Of a stretch of DNA of 64,000 bases, positions 46,055 through 57,400 are shown piece after piece. The notes beneath the pieces are model-generated. The model saw only the letters and a program-made list of their open reading frames with translations, had not been told where the DNA came from and searched no databases. Numbering within the stretch: the first letter of the stretch is position 1; each line of letters opens with the position of its first letter. This stretch comes from Gloeopeniophorella convolvens (Eukaryota; Basidiomycota; Agaricomycetes; Russulales). The stretch covers positions 620,001 through 684,000 of the forward strand of contig WTXD01000004.1 of the NCBI GenBank assembly GCA_022496205.1, in the 5' to 3' direction. The translations under genes were made by a program, and so were the position numbers.

Positions 46055-46694
46055 TCAAAGGGAGGCACCAGCAAAGCGTCCAAACAAGAATTCGCCAATG
46101 CCCAACCCCGCAATAATGGAGATGACATACGCTGCCTGAAATGTCCTGAGAAGCAGGTCGTCAATGAATGAAGGGGGAACGAGTGAAAGGACAGCTGACA
46201 TCACAGCCAACATGAGAGCGTATCCCAGTAATGCCTGCAGGGAATACAAGGCACCTCGCGATACGTCGTAAGAGAAGCTGAAGGGTGGGATCGTGCGCTG
46301 CCTTCGAGCACTCTTAAGCTGTTCGATGGACCTTAACTCTTCGACCTGGTGGATATCCTTCGGTTCTCCTGATGCATTGAGGGGGGAGCCCTCGTCTTCC
46401 GAAGTATGGGCAGCGCTCATAGCGAGCATGCTGAGATAAAGTCTCAGCGAAGGCAGCGGAGAAGGTGGATTGTCCATACCTCTTCCTCCAGCGAGCGTTC
46501 AGCGTGCTACGAGTGGCAAAGAGAAACCTTTCCAGGATCGCCAGCACCAGTAGAGCGATGCTAGCCCCAGCGATGGCCCCGTGAGAAGACGGATGCCATG
46601 ACTTGAACAGCAGGTTGTCGCCTCCTGTAAAGTGGAGGTATGGTATCATTGTGACTATCACCGAGCCGGAGGAGTTGGCGCTATCCATGTCCAT
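46055..46694 (-). CDS. Ctr-family copper transporter, copy A
   Basis: High-affinity copper(I) uptake channel, three transmembrane helices per subunit of a trimer. The start at 46694 gives MDMDSANSSGSVIVTMIPYLHFTGGDNLLFKSWHPSSHGAIAG, TM1 ASIALLVLAILERFLFATRS and LNARWRKR. An intron leads to a hydrophilic loop (SEDEGSPLNASGEPKDIHQVEELRSIEQLKSARRQR), then SRGALYSLQALLGYALMLAVM, where MLAVM is the MxxxM motif of TM2. A short intron joins it to TFQAAYVISIIAGLGIGEFLFGRFAGASL, TM3 with the GxxxG-type GLGIG. Stop at 46055. The N-terminal Met-rich region is short. Next to the BIM1-like gene, a joint role in copper uptake is likely. Confidence 0.85.
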
Positions 46695-48464
46695 GTCTAT
46701 GTTGAGCCGACCAAGGTGCGACGGCGGGCGGCCTGAGCTTGGTATAATTCGTGAGTGATGGTGGGCTGAGAGCGACCCATATAACGGGACTGGCTGACGG
46801 CAAATGCCGGGACAACATGTGCAAACAACAAGCACGCACCATCGTGGGAAACAATGACTTGACGGCTCTGACTTCCGCCGTGAGGAACAATACGAGAATT
46901 GCAGAAGTGTCAAACATCATAGCTAAGAAAGATAAACGCGGAAGGCTAAGCGAGGCGGCGGGGGACTGTCCTCTATCCAAAGCGCAGAAGTTAGAGCAGA
47001 ATATGCCATGATGCCGAGAAGACAGCAAAGAGCTGAGAGATTGGCACTGCACGAACAGAATGTGGGGATAAGCTTCGGAGAACTACGCTCGCACTGAACC
47101 CCACAAACAGTCTGCAGCTCTAAGAAAGTTGGGTTCGCCTCGAGTAAGCCAGGTACCAGGCCGCCAGAGGAAGAGAACGGTAGATTGACGATGTGTATGC
47201 AAGAAGGGCCAACGACATCTAGGACAAGCTTGTTGAGAACTACGCTCCCACTTGTCCCGACGCGCTGAGGACCCAGTGTATGTCGGGTGGATACGACTGA
47301 AAACCAGGGGGGGCTGCGGACCGACCAAGACTAGACCATTGCTGGAATAGCGGCTCGGGAATGGTTTGAGGCGACACAACCCAAATGGTGGGGTATGCAG
47401 GAGAGTGGCCGCAGAATCGAGGACAGCGGAGAAGACAATGGGGGAGGAAAGGAGAGCAGGGAGATGATCTTGGCGGGCCTGTGCAAGCTCGCAGGGCGTG
47501 AGGCAATTATCCGACCAATCGCAGGAATGCCTCGTATAAGGGTGGACCCCGGGCACTAAAGCGTGAGAGTCGCCCCGCCCTGAATGACGCCGACTCTTCG
47601 GAAGAGCCTCGGTTCGGCACCTTAGGCCTGCTCTTGACTCTTGTCTCGAGCCAGCACTCGAGATTTATGTAAGTCTCTACATATATCATTCAGCCACAGA
47701 GTCCTCATGCAACTCAGAAATCCATATTGGCGTCAGATTCCGAAGCCGTGTCTGGTAGCTCCTTAGCCTGGTGTGCGGATAATACATACATCTAACTGCC
47801 TCCTCGCCATCAGGCCGGTCGGATGGTCGAGAGCGCTACAAACGCATCCTCGAATTATGTCTAGCTGTTATCACTCTGCCGACAGCGGCGGTCTTCCATA
47901 GGCAATCCTGTTGTACATGGGCCTTCTAAGCCCTATCAAGGTTAACTCACTCAGACTATTTCCACTGTCTTTTGCCGCGGGCTCTAGGCCTCTGTCCAGA
48001 GGCGTGGTTTTATATCGTCCACATAGGCACGTGGATTAGGTTGACAACCTACTGTCACGTTACGGCCTGGCGCGATGTCGGGCAATTTACAAGTCTTTTC
48101 TGTTTTCGTCCCGTAGCGCAAGATGCATCTGAATGCCGCGAATGGCACGACATTGGAGGCGGGTTGACAAGCCCAACAAGACACGAAACCAGGAACGACA
48201 CGTAACAGTAAGAAGGACCGCGAGGTCAAATGTAAGAAGCCCACGCCGCCCCGGCAACTCGGGATTCTGGCTTGTGATACAGGTGTATGCACTGTGCGTA
48301 TGATAGTGAACACGGCTGATTCGGCCCCGCTATCCGGGCGTGTCACAAACAAGTATCTGCACGAGCAAAGTACACAGAACGAACAACAAACAAACGTGGA
48401 CGCTGAGTAGGCCCCTCGCAAAGCAACCTCTAGGTCCATACAACCCCTCCCATGTGCCGTCGTA
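46695..48464. other. Ctr copy A promoter and spacer between duplication units
   Basis: About 1.8 kb. The part to 47526 belongs to duplication unit A and holds the Ctr promoter (ggtataatt at 46740-46748 is TATA-like). The rest separates units A and B. Longer frames (47083-47556, 47984-48526) are not family-like. Confidence 0.45.
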
Positions 48465-49255
48465 TCAGAGCGCGTAGGCGAATGCGACGACGAATCCGAG
48501 CGCGCTGAGGATACCAGGCATGGCAAGGCTCCTCGCGCTGTTCGTCGACTGCGCGTTTGTGGGGGATGGCGCGGCGGTCGATGTGGTGGTAACGTTCGCG
48601 CATGAGACGTTCGACGAGATCGTGGCTTTGGATGACAACGTCAAGTCCGCGCACTGTGCAAGCAGACGGGTAAGCCGTCGTCCCCAGCGGAAGTACCAGT
48701 ATAATTATCACCTGATAGAGACTGCCGTCGCCACCGTTATACACGAGCTGGATCGTGACGTTGGCACCGTCCTTGGCCCCACTGACGCCGGTGTTGCTCA
48801 GGTCGAGCGGGATGCAGAACACGCCTGTGCCGGTGGTGCTGGCGAAGTTGCGCGCGAGCTGCTCTTGGCCGAAGGATGTCGAGAAGTTGTCGAACGAGGT
48901 CGGATCCTGGACGGTCGAAATCAAGACAGCCACTGGGACACGGAGTCAGAGGCTGACCCTAGGCCGGCCAAGCAGTGTATCCACTCACAGTTCCAGTTAG
49001 GGTGCCCGCTGGTGAGAGTGACGAATCCGCCACTGAGAGGAAATTCGCTTCGGTTGCTTACAGCACGCACGTAGTCGTCTGCCACGGATTGTGAGCAACG
49101 CGGAGGGAGCAGACCAAGTTGGATGCCTCACCGCAGAAGTGGGGCTCGTTTGCAGCGACGAAGACGCCACGCGGCGCGGGGTACTGGAGGTGGAAGTGCG
49201 CGTTGGCTGTAGCAACGACGCTGGCCAGAAGAGCAGCGAAAGTAGCGAAACGCAT
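48465..49255 (-). CDS. BIM1/X325-like GPI-anchored copper-binding protein, copy B
   Basis: Tandem paralogue of the gene at 44.3 kb. Signal peptide [19 protein letters not shown], then mature [23 protein letters not shown] with His1 and a second His at position 3. Then [123 protein letters not shown], and a shorter Ser/Thr linker before the GPI-type tail [24 protein letters not shown] (stop at 48465). Intron positions agree with copy A. The linker is less Ser-rich and the mature N-terminus differs (HFHLQY against HFQLGY), so copper affinity may differ. Confidence 0.87.
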
Positions 49256-49371
49256 GAGTAGCAAAGCTGGATTGACAGGTGCCAGCGCTGGTCTCGTACC
49301 GCTCTGCATGGCTTGAAGTAACTCAGCATCTATATTTTAGACGGTTCCTACCCTTGGAGGGAAGGAGGGCA

Positions 49372-49389
49372 GTGAAAAAACTTTTTCAC
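49372..49389. promoter_or_regulatory. Palindromic upstream element, BIM1 copy B
   Basis: GTGAAAAAACTTTTTCAC, the exact reverse complement of the copy A element, 117 bp upstream of the start codon. A TATA-like tatatttta lies between it and the gene (49331-49339). Confidence 0.65.
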
Positions 49390-50173
49390 GAGGGTAGAGT
49401 GTCCCCCGATTCAAGGAGGATCGTACCAAGATAACGCCAAGAAAGCTTATGTCCCCTTTGCGCCGTGCGCCTTGCCCCTACGGGGACAGGAGGACCATGC
49501 TCGTTCGAGCCCTGACGCGGAGGCGTTCCCTGCGCGATGCCATCACACCGGATCGCCGCTAAGAAGGATTGTTGATGTCGATATATGGTAGGCAAGGGTC
49601 AGGAGAGGTCACCGCCGAGTGAGGTGACTGGAAGCGACCCTGTTGCGTATTTGACACGAGTACATCGCCGATTCGGCACAGTAGTAGTGACCATCTGGCG
49701 AGTCGGAATCAGCGGGGCCTTATCAGAGAGCGTGCCACCAAGAGCTCATCGAAGGTGCTACCAAGAACGCTCGTGTCCCCCTGACGCCATCATCGGATAT
49801 GCGTCTACCAATTGCGGTCGATATCCCCAAACGCGAAGGAACCCGAAGCCCTACCGACGACGTGCAAGTTAACGGTAGATCTCAACGACCGCTTTGGTTA
49901 GGCTTGCTCTCGTAGGCGGCCAAACTACATTCTATGTTGACAACTGTCAAGGTTCGTCGCCCGCTCCGCGTAGCGTTTCCAGCATATGCAACGCCCGCTA
50001 TGATGTTCATTGTACACGAAGGATTCTAGATAACAGCCGTCGCATCGTGCAGGACCGCTCTGACACTGATCACCAAGAATAGCCGATGTAGCCTCGGTAA
50101 GCGTGGGTGGTTCGCTGAGGCGAGCGTAAGACCTGGAAACAATACTCACCGATAATCGGAAATGATTAAGTTA
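49390..50173. other. Spacer between BIM1 copy B and Ctr relic
   Basis: About 780 bp without a supported gene, equivalent in position to 45321-46054. Confidence 0.4.
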
Positions 50174-50446
50174 CTATAGGTCCATCCTGGCGAAGCGCCC
50201 AGATAAACCCTCACCGATACCTATCACTATGATGGTGTACGCTGCTTGGAACGCCCTGGTGATGGCCGGGTCCATGATGAGGGGCCGAGGAAGCAAGTAA
50301 AGCAATTGATTGATATGACAGCTAACATGAGGGTGTAGCCCGCAATGGCACCGTGGGGCGAGGAATACCAGAACCTGAACGGTAGGTTCCCGACGAAGTG
50401 AAGGTACGGTATAATTGTGTATCATCGTCATCATATCCGTCGCGGA
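50174..50446 (-). pseudogene. Decayed Ctr-family copper transporter, copy B
   Basis: Relic of a second Ctr gene. One frame keeps IIPYLHFVGNLPFRFWYSSPHGAIAG, equivalent to the start of copy A, but it runs directly into YTLMLAVI of TM2, so TM1 and the loop are missing. A short insertion before the IIPYLHF segment also puts it out of frame with the nearest ATG (about 50440). The second Met of MxxxM is Ile. The TM3 end AFQAAYTIIVIGIGEGLSGRFARMDL with its stop at 50174 is in another frame and lacks part of the GxxxG spacing. It is unlikely to transport copper. Confidence 0.7.
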
Positions 50447-51279
50447 CGGGTTCGTGCTGGCTATATTTATGTCCACACAGGATATGTGAGCGTGGGGTGG
50501 GCGGTGAATATAGTCCGGTGTGAAGTGCGAGTGATGGTCAGTAGCCCCCGAATCGGAGCTGCCAGTGATTCACATGAGCCTCGAGAGCGTGCCGCGGACT
50601 CCAGCAACCTCTGAGACAACATGTCCAAACAAGCGACATCGATCCTGAGACCTGACCAGTGGGCACCAACCGCAAGAGGGAACCAGTATGGGTGTTTTCG
50701 AGAACGAGGTCGTGGGGATATCGTAGGAAGGACAGTTAGAAGGATCGTTCCGGAACCCAGTTAAGAGTGACGCCCAGAGCGGCCAGGGGGGTGTCAGGGA
50801 CAGACGCCATCCAGGGCAGCATCGAGTGAGGAATCAACTCGACAATGGAGCGCATGGGCAGGCTGCAGGGATGAGCTTCGGAGGACTACGCTCGCACTCA
50901 AGCCCACAGACCGCGACGTGCTCAAGCCCGGTTTCGTATCATGAGACCACGAGGCACGCTAGCTCGGATGTGTATGGCACGATGTGGGTAGGCCAGAGAG
51001 AGATGCACTGGGATGTGTATAGAGCAGATGGCGACAGAGAGGTTTATGTTGGCAGGGTGTCGATGGATCGATGAGGGGTTATCTGACCAATCGCAGGCGG
51101 AAAACGTGATGTGACGCGAGGTTGGTGGATTGTCACATGTCACGAGGGAGAAGCGGACCGAGGGTGTGACTGGGATGGCCAGTGCCAAATCCTCCGGTCA
51201 ACACGACCATCACATCGCAGGGCCTCTCCACCTCTCCTCTCGTCCGCCTCGACCCACCACAGCCCACAATCTTGGGCTC
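50447..51279. other. End of duplication unit B and promoter of the RBM26-like gene
   Basis: About 830 bp. The part up to 51096 matches upstream DNA of unit A. The last 180 bp are pyrimidine-rich near 51220-51260 and should hold the promoter of the next gene. No separate gene is supported. Confidence 0.45.
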
Positions 51280-54057
51280 ATGACTATGCTCTTTGACCCC
51301 TCTACATCAGAACACCTCAAGCCATGGCTCATAAAAACTCTCGAACCAATGTCCGTCCTGTCCCTTTCCCTTACCCTCGCATTTGCTCACCTTGCCCATC
51401 TTCCAGATGCGATGCCGACCCCTCAGCACTTGCTGATTATGTCCTCGCTTTGCTGAAGCACAATGCGCCGGAATCCGACCTGCGCAAGGAGCTGGCCAGT
51501 CAACTCGACGAGTTTCTTGAAAAAGGTGTGTCGTCTTCTGTTCCATTCCTACGAGCTCTCTAACCTCCGTGGCCTTCACAGAGGTCCCCCCTTTCATCGA
51601 CGCCCTCTTCACCTCCCTCCGCACAAAATCATACCTCCCGTACTCCTCTCCTCCCCCTCCACCTGCCTCATCATTACCTTCAGATCATGGCATTCCTATC
51701 CCACTTGACGCTATCGCTGCATCGTCTTCCTCGAGCCCTTCAGACCGGGGCAAGAAGCGTCCATCCGAGTATGACGACGATCTCCGACCTCCGAAAGGTC
51801 CCCGGACGAGTCAGGATGGCCCCTTCTCACGTCATGGCCCGCACGGCCCACATGGGCGCGGAAATGGGAACTGGGTCCAGGGACGTGGCGGCTTTGGGGG
51901 TGTTGCAGATGGTATGGGCCCGCGCATGAATATGAACGGCCGCGGGCCACAGGGGCAATACCACCCACCGGACCAAAGAAGAGGAATCTGCCGCGATTAT
52001 TTCAGTGAGTTCAAGCTTTCGTTTCTCAAACACGCGTACTGACCCACCCAGATAATGGATACTGTGCTCGTGGAGCATTCTGCAAGTACAGCCATGGCGA
52101 AGATGCTCTCGTGCCGGGTGCCTTCCCAATGAATCCCCAGCAAATGCAGGGAAACATGTTCATGCCCATGTTCCCTCCTGGCATGCCGTTTGGAATGGGC
52201 CATCCTGCTGCTTACGACCCGCATGAGGCTCGCATTGATATACGGCCGGGAGTCCCTTCTGGCCCCATGGGCCGGCCGCAACGAGCGTCTATGCTTCCAA
52301 GGGCCAACGGAGACGGACATTCCATGCACCCTTCGACATTTGGAGAGCTCCCAGTAATTCAAGACTTGACGCCTCCGATGCCCAGCGACGAAAACGCGTT
52401 GCAACCGAACGGCGCCTCGGGAGCAGCCGACTCAACCGCCCGACCCAATGGCGCGAGCGTTCCCCCAGCCCCGGCTCCTTCGGGTATGGACGTAGACATC
52501 CAGATGGCAGGCCCGTCGTCCCATCCGAATCGTCCACATCGTGGCTCAGCCAATCCCCGCGGCCGCGGTGGTCGCCCGGGCTTTTTCAGTGGAGATGCGC
52601 AACGCTTCCGTCCTGAGCGGCGAGGCGACAAGACACTTGTAGTGGAGAAGATCCCAGAGGACAAGCTCTCTCTTGATGCCGTCAATGCCTGGTTCAAGCG
52701 CTTTGGGACTGTCACAAATGTCGCTGTCGACGCGGCGAGCGCGAAAGCCCTTGTGAGCTTCTCGACGCACGAGGAAGCTCACTCGGCCTGGAAGGCCGAA
52801 GACGCGGTGTTTGGCAACAGATTTGTCAAGGTGTTCTGGCACCGTCCGATGGAAGGTCAGGGTCTGGTTGGCCAGCGCGCGCTTGCAGCGTCGGCGCCGC
52901 TCGTCGCCGGTGTCCCAGCGAAGGAGCAGGGACCGTCTGCATCCAAGCCGGATACCACCTCCGCTGACCCTTCATCACCTGTGGCTACTGCGGCTAGCCC
53001 ACGAAAACCTCCGGCTTCTTCATCCAGCTCATCTGTGTCCGCTCTCGCCGCCAAGCAGCAGCTACTCGAGCAACAAATTGTTGAGCAGAAGGCGCTTATG
53101 GGGAAGCTCAACACCGCCTCGGCCGAGGAGAAGAAAGAGATCTTCGCGCAGCTGCGCAAGCTTGGCCAGGAGATGAAGGTCAACTCGTCGCAGACGGTGT
53201 TCACCCCTGCGAAGAAGTCCGCCCCAAGCACGTCTCGACCGGAGGACATCGAGGCGAAGGAGCGGGAGCGGCTGGACAAGGAACTCGATCTGCATTCAGC
53301 GGTTACCGACGGCGAAGAGACGACGGAGGCGCTGCAGGAAAAGTTGGCCAGGCTCAAGGCCGAGGTACGCCGCCCACAGCCCACTCAAATATCACAGCTC
53401 ACACCGCTTCTGCAGGCTGCGAGTCTTGGTATCGAAGCCTCCGCAGAGTCGGCGTCCGCATACGGCGGCGCGCCGTACGGCGGCTACCGCGGGCGCGGCC
53501 GGGGGCGCGCACGGGGCTACTTCCGCGGCGCCGCGCGGGGCGGCCCACCACGCGCAAGCATGAAGCTCGACAACCGGCCGAAGAAGCTGCTCGTCAAGGA
53601 TGTCGGCGGAGACGCCGCCGTGCAGGCCGTGCGGGACTGGTACGAGGCCAGCGGGCAGGTGGACGCGGTCGAGTCGGTTGAGGGCGGTGACGTGGTCGTG
53701 ACGTTCCGGACGCGGGCCGCAGCGGAGCAAGTGCGTAGCCCCGGCACACACCTGGCGAGCATACACTGACGTTGTGTGTTGTTCTCCGTGTAGGGCCTTG
53801 CGAAGGGGACGAACATTCCTCTGGCGGGGCAGAAACAGGTCAGCTGGTACGCCGGCCAGCCGTCCGTGGGCGCCGGCGGCGCAGCGGGGGCACAGATAAA
53901 GACGGAGTTGGCCGACTCGGGCGCCGGCGCGGCGAAGCAGCTCAAGGGCGGCGACGAGTACGGCCGCGAGCAGGTGATGCACTCGCCACGCGAAGAGGAG
54001 CCCGCCGTGAGCGGGTGGGGCGGCGACGAGGACGAGGACGGCATGGGGATGTTATAG
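51280..54057 (+). CDS. CCCH zinc finger and RRM protein (RBM26/27 / Rmn1 type)
   Basis: Nuclear RNA-binding protein; the fission yeast relative Rmn1 belongs to the MTREC/Red1 RNA-surveillance complex. The start at 51280 gives MTMLFDPSTSEHLKPWLIKTLEPICDADPSALADYVLALLKHNAPESDLRKELASQLDEFLEK, the PWI-like N-terminal domain, joined across an intron at about 51350-51406. Then VPPFIDALFTSLRTKSYL, a Ser/Pro/Gly/Arg-rich region, one CCCH finger (CRDYFNNGYCARGAFCKYSH, spaced 8-5-3, spliced near 52003-52052), an RRM (KTLVVEKIPEDKLSLDAVNAWFKRFGTVTNVAVDAASAKALVSFSTHEEAHSAW ... FVKVFWHRP), a Gln/Glu-rich coiled coil and an RG-rich stretch (YRGRGRGRARGYFRG). A second RRM-like fold (KKLLVKDVGGDAAVQAVRDWYEASGQVD) precedes the acidic end at 54057. 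Confidence 0.88.
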
Positions 54058-54409
54058 GGCTCGCGCCGCCGCGCGTTTATATCGTACCGGCTGCGGCTCG
54101 CGTGTCTCGTTCGTGTGCTTTTTTGTGTCGTGTCTCTGCGTCTTTGCCCGTGTGGCTCGGCCCTGCTTGATTTATGGGGCCTAACAACAGATTGCCCACA
54201 GCTCTGAGGAGCTGCGACGCACTTCCGCGTCTTTTCCTACGTGTGACTCGCACCCGCGTCTGATCAGTGGACTGGCGTGATATATTACAATGTGCGATCT
54301 GCGACTGGACTCCTCAACTACGCCAAATTCAAAAGGAAAGAAAACAATACAGCATGACGATTATGAACGCAAGCGACCTGTAAATGTATGTAAAGAACTC
54401 CTCCAGAAA
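54058..54409. other. Convergent 3' flanks, no gene seen
   Basis: About 350 bp between two convergent stops. Nothing coding is supported. Confidence 0.5.
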
Positions 54410-57400
54410 CTAAGCCTCACTAGACTGGTTGTACGATATCTCCGCCTCGTCGTCGACCACAAAGCTCCCAAGCATATAATGATCCTCCTCGTCCGGCAGC
54501 GGCGGCGAGCTCAGCCGCGCTGCCCTTCGCCGCGGCGACAGCGCGCGGATGTTCGCCGTCGCGCCGCGCCTCACGGGCGGCCGCGCGAACGCAGGCCCCG
54601 CCCTGACCGCCCCCGCGGGCGCCTGCGAGAGCAGGCTCTGGCGGTACACGGCCGCCTGGTCGTACGACGGCGACGCCTGCGTCGCGGGCATTTCCGTCAC
54701 GAAACGGCGGTCGCGCGCATCCTCACGGTCTGAGCCCGATGGCTCGGACGGGCCGCCGCTTACCTCCTCGCCCGAGTGGTCCGCCTCGACGTCGATCCAC
54801 GGATTGAGGCGCGCGGCCTCGGCCGTATCGCGCAGTTTGAGCTTGCGGCGCTTCGGCCGGGGTGCGTTGCGCTGGGGCGAGGACTCGGTCGGCGAGGAGT
54901 CGCGCCCGCGGCGCAGGCGGCGGTGCGGCGGTGCTGGGGCATGCAGGGGTGAGGACGAGCTGAGGAGCTCTGGGACCGCTGCACGCTTCTTTGCGCGGCC
55001 GGCGAGACGCACGGGGAGGGTGGCCTCGGGTGCCGCTGGTGAGGCCATGCCAGCCCGAGAGTGGGGCGGGAGGAGCGCCGGAGGAGGCATTGCGCGGCTC
55101 GAGAGCGTGGGCTGGAGGGCGCGCCGAGGCGGCGGGCTTACGATGAGCACAGACGGGTCCTCGCGTTCCTGCTCCGAGTCCTCGACGATCTCGGCGGCGT
55201 CTGAGTCCTCGCGTCTGGATGTGCGGGCACGCCCTTGCACGGGACTGCTGCTCAGAGCTCCGCCTTCGTCAGAGTCGGCCAGTAACCAAGCAAGGCTATC
55301 GTCTTTCTCTGGCTCGTCCTCCGCTTCTTCCTCGGATTGCCCCTCTGGGTCGGGTTCACCTTTGTCTGAGGGCACGGGGCCGAAAGGTGGTTCCGGTGTG
55401 AGTACTGTGTCTGACGGGTCCGGAGATAAGGACTTCGTTTGGGACAGAGTCGGGGGTGTCGCCTGGGATGCGACTGGTGCATCCTCGAGCGACTGTGGAG
55501 AGGCTGAACGTAGACGCTTGCGAACAGGTGAGGGCGATCTCGAAGGCCCAGCTGACGTGCAGATGTCTATAATGGACTGGTTGTGGGCAAGAGGAAGCTC
55601 GGGCGAGGAGGAACGGGGCGGCGAGCTGAGGAAGAGCTTCGGGCCAGAAGGCTTTGTAGGCGGTGAGCTCGGTCGGTTTCTGAGACCCCTCTCGATCTCC
55701 ATGTCGTCCGAGTCCTCTTCGCCCTTACGGACGAATTGGCTCGGAGTTGGTTCAGAATCTTCTTCGGCTGCGCGAGCTTTCTTCTTTCCTTTCTTCTTTT
55801 TGCTTTCATCTGTTGTCTTCGCTCGCTTGATCTTGGCTTTGGGTGGCTTCGAGGATGCGGCCGACGTCGAAACTGCCCGTCTGAGAGCAAGTGGACCGGC
55901 CTCGATCTCCTCATCGGTATCGTCGTCCAGACCAGCGTCCTTGTCAAAGGCAGTTGGCTTTTTACGTCTTTTGACCTTCTGCTTGACGAGGAGTTCCGCA
56001 ACGCTGACGAATCCGGTGGAGGCGCCAAGGGGTATATCTCGCCCTGGATCCTCGTTCCGTTTGCGCTTCTTCTCGCGCGGGTGGGGTGCGTTCGTCTCGC
56101 GCGCCTTCTCGGTCGTGGCTCGATCTCGATCATATTCCTCGATTTCCATGACCATCTCTAGGCACTCCGGCTTGATGGACTCGGGAAGCAGGCGCTCAAC
56201 GTCGTTATAAAGTTCGAGTTGCTCCCCGCGCACAATGCTCTTTTGGACGTCATTGTATGCCTCGCGTGCCTTGTTCCAGTTTGCTTCTTCTCGTCCCTCA
56301 GCCAGGAGTACGTGTACATAGCCTTCGCGCTTGCGGCCTGTCCGCCCTACACGTTGTAACTGTGATGGTTTTAATTCGAAAAACGACGGCGCCCGCATAA
56401 AAACGAACCATTCGGATCGGGGTCTTTTGCGCGTCGTAGCACACAATCATATCCACTTCACCGATATCGAGGCCCTCCTCTCCGACAGAGGTGGCCACGA
56501 GGACGTTAAATTTACCCTTTTTGAATTGATCTATGATCTATGGAGTGAATTGTAAGACAGACGATGTTTCCGCGGCGGCGACGCGTGGAGTCGAGGCAAT
56601 GGGAACTGACCTCAAGTTGTTCACGCTGTGCGATGCCCTTCTTGCCCTGTTTGTCGGTCCCTTGACCGATGAATTTGCTCGCTCTGATCAGCGGAGATTC
56701 TTGGTTGAGAAAGTCTACGATCTCATCTACGGCTTCGCGGAATGTAACAAACACCATGGCGCGCGTATCATTACCGGTCGGCTCGCCCCCAGCACCATTG
56801 GCGTCGCTCGCCCGTTGACCGAAGTGGTGGATTACAAGTAGCTTGAGCTTCTCTAACTTTGGATGGGTCGCAAAACCGGCAGTCTTCTGTGATTTGAACT
56901 CATCCATAAGTGCCTGGAACGCAGTGTCTTTGCTGAGCCCTGAAGACTTCCCAGATCCGGTGCCCTCTGCTTCTTCGCTCAGTGAACGGAAGCACATCTG
57001 GGGGCTAGCCTCCAACTACATGACGAATCAGATTTGTTATGCGCACCCTAGTGCTGACGCACCAGATAGCCCATCGCTCGCGCCAGGGTGCCTATCTTCT
57101 TGAGGACCGGGAAAGCCCATTGTAACTGTCGCCCATCTGGCCTTCGACGAACTTCATCCATGGCGGCCATGGCGCGGTATGGATGAAAGAGAATGGGATC
57201 CAGGTTGCCGCGGAGTATGCCAGGGTTGATGCATTTCTTGAGGTACGTCTAGAATGCAGTTATATGCGGTGCGTCAAAGTCAGGTCACACTACTAACGTC
57301 TAAGACTTTGGCAAGGAGGTCGCGTAGCTTGCCAATCCCTTCATTCACTGGGATAATATGCTGTTCCACTTTCTGGGAAATGCCTATAAGTGACGCCGTG

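Larger units (their letters stand above)
44347..47526 (-). repeat. Copper module duplication unit A
   Basis: Unit with a BIM1-like gene, a Ctr gene and upstream DNA, matched in the same order and orientation by unit B (48465-51096). Non-coding matches include acaacatgt.caaacaa (about 46811 / 50618), gcttcgga.aactacgctcgcact (about 47073 / 50877) and ccgaccaatcgcagg at the far end (about 47510 against 51084). Coding similarity is high in the BIM1 genes. Confidence 0.75.
48465..51096 (-). repeat. Copper module duplication unit B
   Basis: Second unit of the tandem duplication, shorter than unit A mainly through loss inside the Ctr gene. Gene order and orientation are unchanged. Confidence 0.75.

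Noticed and set aside
54549..56210. 553-codon plus-strand frame
   Set aside because: Antisense shadow of the low-complexity Mph1 tail, which ends in a family-typical C-terminus on the minus strand.
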